Part shown: positions 60,840 to 64,000 of the stretch, one piece after another
How positions within the stretch are numbered: the first letter of the stretch is position 1
Layout of the letters: the number at the start of each line of letters is the position of its first letter
Assembly (NCBI RefSeq): GCF_026210795.1
Contig: NC_089433.1
Location: forward strand, 4,117,001 to 4,181,000
Direction of reading: 5' to 3'
Origin: Rhizophagus irregularis
Lineage: Eukaryota > Glomeromycota > Glomeromycetes > Glomerales > Glomeraceae
DNA length: 64,000 bases
The notes under the pieces: model-generated
What the model was told of the DNA's origin: nothing
The model's database searches: none
Seen by the model: the letters and a program-made list of their open reading frames with translations, nothing else
Position numbers and translations under genes: made by a program

Positions 60840-62767
60840 ATGTCGACGAAAAACAAATTTACCGGTGTCCTTATATTTGGTGCCGCTTTTACGATTCGGT
60901 TAATTCTTTTTCAATCTTCAAGTATAACAGAAACTTTAGGAAGTCGAGTAGAAATTGTAACCCCCGTAACGAGTTTTACTCGACGTATGTATTTTTCGTA
61001 TTTATTTATTTATTTATTTGAAATTAATTAATTAATTATTTATTTATTTTATTAATAGTTACTGAAGGACTTTATTTATTTGAAAATGGGGTTCCGCCAT
61101 ATGATGGTGGTGCCTTTCATCAAGTATGTCATCGTTGTTTTGTTAATTTTTATAAGAAAGATTTACAAAATTTAAAATTAACTTAATTTTTATTTAAGGC
61201 TCCATTATTACTTGCATTTTTCCAATTACTTGGTTATTTACCAGTTATTTTTACAAAATTAACGTTTGTATTGATGGATCTCATTTTAGCTTATTGTTTG
61301 ATGAATATCGCTGGAATAAAACAACAACTTTATTATAATTTTCCTAAACTTGAGATTGAATTAAAAGATAATGTACCGAAAGAAATTGATCCATGGGTTG
61401 TTACTGGATTGTATCCTGAAAAAATATTATATATATTTATGATTTATTTAAAAATGATATTATTATCCTTTCATTTAAAAAAAATTATTTTCTAGTTATT
61501 TATTTAATCCATTGACAATCGCATCATGCCTTTCAAAATCTACGATTATATTTACTAATTTATCGATAATTCTTGGAATTTATTATTCGCTCAAACGTTT
61601 GTAAATAATTAATATATTATATATCATTCGTTCAAACCCTATTTTAACGAATTTTATTTGATTTTATAGATAATAAGAGTTATGGAATGTTTTGGATCGC
61701 AATGGCAACATATTTGAGCTTTTATCCATTTATGTTGTTTTTACCTTTAATACTAATTTTCACAAATAACGTTGAATCAAGTGGGAAAATTATTAAAGTA
61801 TGAATTGTTGTAATATCAACAATGAAATATTTATTTTACTTTATTTTTATTTACTCATTATTTATTTTTATTTTACAGAGCGAAATTATTGGATGTGTTG
61901 GATTATTTGTTGTATGGTTAAGTGGATTATTAATATTTTCATATTTTCTAGTTGGTTCTTGGGACTTTTTAGGTGCTACGTATGGCGTCATGTAAGAACT
62001 TTTTTTGATAATTTCTTCCGTTATTAATTGAATATTTACTAACTCGTGTCAAAAAAAAATTTTTTTATTTTTTTGAAGACTCTTATTGCCAGATTTAACG
62101 CCAAATATTGGATTATTTTGGTATTTTTTTATCGAAATGTTTGATCAATTTAGAAGTTTCTTTTTGGTGGTTTTTCAATTACACGCGTTCGTATTTATGG
62201 TACCAGTTTCAACAAAATTTAGGTAAGTTATAATTATTATATTAAATATTTTTTATTATAATTATACTAAATCATTTTTTTTTAGAAAACATCCGTTATT
62301 TTCAATTTTTATATTGAGCGGGATAATGGCAATATTTAAATCATATCCATCAATTGGAGATGCTTCTCTTTATTTGGCATTTCTTCCAATTTATTCGGAA
62401 ATAATAAAATGTAATTATTGATTTATTTCTTGTTTTATTCATATGATGAATAGTAGAATTTTAATTCTACAGTCACTTTAAATTAATACTTAACATCCAA
62501 TGTTTCTCCCTTTTCTTTTTTTTTTTAGATATGCGATATAATTTTTTAACAACTAATATATTTTGTTACTGTTCAATATTATCACCAATATTTTATCATT
62601 TATGGATATACGCAGGTAGCGGGAACGCTAATTTTTTTTACGCTATCACTTTAGTTTATACTATTGGTAATATCATTTTATTAGTTGATGCTACCTTTGC
62701 TATGTTTAGAAGGGAATTTGATATTTGGAATCCTGATCTTAAAAATTATGAAATTATTCAAAAATAA
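60840..62767 (+). CDS. PIGU: GPI transamidase subunit PIG-U (CDC91 family)
   Basis: Nine exons: 60840-60984, 61059-61123, 61199-61410, 61496-61600, 61680-61797, 61879-61991, 62079-62222, 62286-62410, 62529-62767, total 1266 bp, 421 residues. Introns are 70-120 bp with GT and AG ends; phases agree across all junctions. The fifth exon's acceptor (AAGAG) was chosen because the nearer TATAG leads to an immediate stop. Family signatures are [54 protein letters not shown] and [20 protein letters not shown], which recurs in PIG-U proteins across eukaryotes. PIG-U is a multi-pass ER membrane subunit of the complex that attaches GPI anchors, where it helps present the GPI lipid. The gene appears intact. 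Confidence 0.93.
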
Positions 62768-63029
62768 AAATAGTAATAAAAAAAAAAGAAAGTAAAAAAA
62801 TTTAACGTAAATGAATCATAGATAGATTATTGTAAAAAAAAAATAACGCAAAAAACGTGAATCACGTATTTGAATTTTATAGATTATTGTAAAAAAAAAA
62901 ATGTAATTTTATATTTAATAAAATGATTTTGACTTTGTTCATTATAATTTTTTTTTTTAAAAAACAACGGAATTTGTAGTAATATCACGTAAATAAATTA
63001 AAAGCATCACAGTAACTTGTGTATAACAA
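62768..63029. other. 3' flank of PIG-U
   Basis: AT-rich with a roughly 60-bp direct repeat (ATAGATTATTGTAAAAAAAA at 62820 and 62879). Contains TTTAATAAAATG, a possible polyadenylation region near 62915. Confidence 0.45.
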
Positions 63030-63455
63030 TATAACATAAATACAGTATATAGATGCTGTTGAAATTCTTGAATTACGGCAGTAATTACGGTGTCGGAGTT
63101 ACGGTATATGCCGAAATTATTCAAAATGCCATGACCGTAAAAAAAATTACAGCATTGCAGCATTACGGAATAAGCTTAATCAAATTTCGCAGATGTGCGT
63201 ACCGTACCCGTGACGACACCTATAGCATTAAATACAGTACCGTATAACGGGGCCGCAGTACCCCGCGTATGATGTAGATTTATTAGTAGATATGTATAAA
63301 ACTTATTTAATAATTGGGTATTTATCATGCGTAATACCTAGGTATTTATTAAATTATTTTAAATAATAAAATCGGTAGAAAATGGGAGTTGTATATAGAG
63401 TACTGTACGGGGGGGTACTGTGGCCCGCAAAATACGGTATATTGAATTTTTTGAT
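63030..63455. repeat. TTACGG-rich segment and inverted repeat
   Basis: TTACGG or its complement recurs about eight times at 63073-63170. ACCGTATAACGGGGCCGCAG (63235) pairs with the complement of CTGTGGCCCGCAAAATACGG (about 63417-63436), and both arms contain GTACCCC. Probably a small transposon-derived foldback; no target duplication was identified. Confidence 0.45.
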
Positions 63456-64000
63456 GATCGTACTCGTTAGTATTTTCTGTATTGTTCAGGGCAAAAGGGT
63501 AATAATTACTGTATCACCTCGATAACGAAAATATGGAATTATAAATATTGAAATACGTTCCTAATAGAAATAAAAAAAAAGATACAATCACGTGACTTTG
63601 GGCCTAACATCACTCCGGGTTGAATATGCATATATCACGTGAATGCTACTTTTTTCATTGCGAAAATAATTGATAATATCGAGCAATAACATGATGCATT
63701 GATGCAATATCATACAATACTTTCTCAAAATTTTGTTTAATAACAAAATATAGTTAAAAATCAATTTTTTTCCATTTAGGGCTTAATGATAATATATATA
63801 TTTTTTCATTGTAAACAAATAAAAACGGAAAAAAATATATAAATACTAAAAAAGTCATTTCCATTTGGTTTTTTCACATTATAGATGGTTAAAATGTAGA
63901 TGAAAAATCTATTAATTTGGAAAAATTAGGTGAAAAAGAAGAAGAGTTCTAGGTTAAAAGATCTCCATGAGCTATCTTAGTAGGGACAATTAAATACGCT
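63456..64000. other. AT-rich end of window
   Basis: No gene recognised. Two CACGTGA sites near 63591 and 63637. Confidence 0.45.

Noticed and set aside
1-64000. tRNA, rRNA or other structured RNA genes
   Set aside because: I looked for T-arm (GGTTCRAATCC-like) and rRNA-like segments on both strands and found no convincing candidate by eye; a tRNA scan would be decisive.

Overview
The window looks like a piece of an arbuscular mycorrhizal fungus genome, most probably Rhizophagus or a close relative. This is inference from style, not a database match: very AT-rich non-coding DNA, short AT-rich GT-AG introns, tandem BTB-BACK-TLDc genes, a long Sel1-repeat gene, a DUF8211-like protein and dense nested transposons. 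Only a few ordinary host genes are present. The clearest is a nine-exon PIG-U (GPI transamidase subunit) gene at 60840-62767.

Layout. 126-1317 holds a three-helix membrane protein gene with two frame breaks. About 4.28-5.65 kb, minus strand, holds a remarkable array of roughly 115-bp exon-intron modules. Each intron carries a hairpin over its 5' splice site and a second hairpin over a TACTAAC-type branch point. The array may encode a small secreted repeat protein. 5668-28965 is a Maverick/Polinton-like DNA transposon with about 0.6-kb terminal inverted repeats and a 5-bp target duplication (ACTAC). It carries a chromodomain integrase, an A32-like packaging ATPase, a protein-primed-type PolB with two in-frame TGA codons, an SF3 helicase, an F-box protein and several small proteins. 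A LINE of about 8.2 kb (13797-22010) is nested inside it.

The most interesting feature is in the Polinton's morphogenesis region. I see no double-jelly-roll capsid and no adenovirus-type protease. In their place are a retrotransposon Gag and a retropepsin in overlapping -1 frames joined at an A9 slippery run, preceded by a coiled-coil protein. The element looks like a DNA transposon whose capsid module was exchanged for a retroelement gag-pro module while the DNA packaging ATPase was kept. Several of its genes share an ATTGAAGAT motif a few tens of bases upstream of the start codon.

28.97-42.2 kb holds a second, decayed plus-strand mini-exon array, two tandem BTB-TLDc copies (both frame-broken) and a GGACCG-rich foldback element. 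42235-48807 is a coding-free Mutator-like element with about 0.7-kb TIRs and a perfect 10-bp target duplication, itself hosting a 155-bp Tc1/mariner MITE. 48.8-64 kb holds the Sel1 gene, another mariner-like MITE, the DUF8211-like gene, a single-pass membrane protein gene and PIG-U.

A caution for the whole window: every frame break I located is a -1 step, and several lie in homopolymers. Part of the apparent pseudogenisation may therefore be assembly deletion error. All calls come from reading the sequence; no search or alignment program was run.
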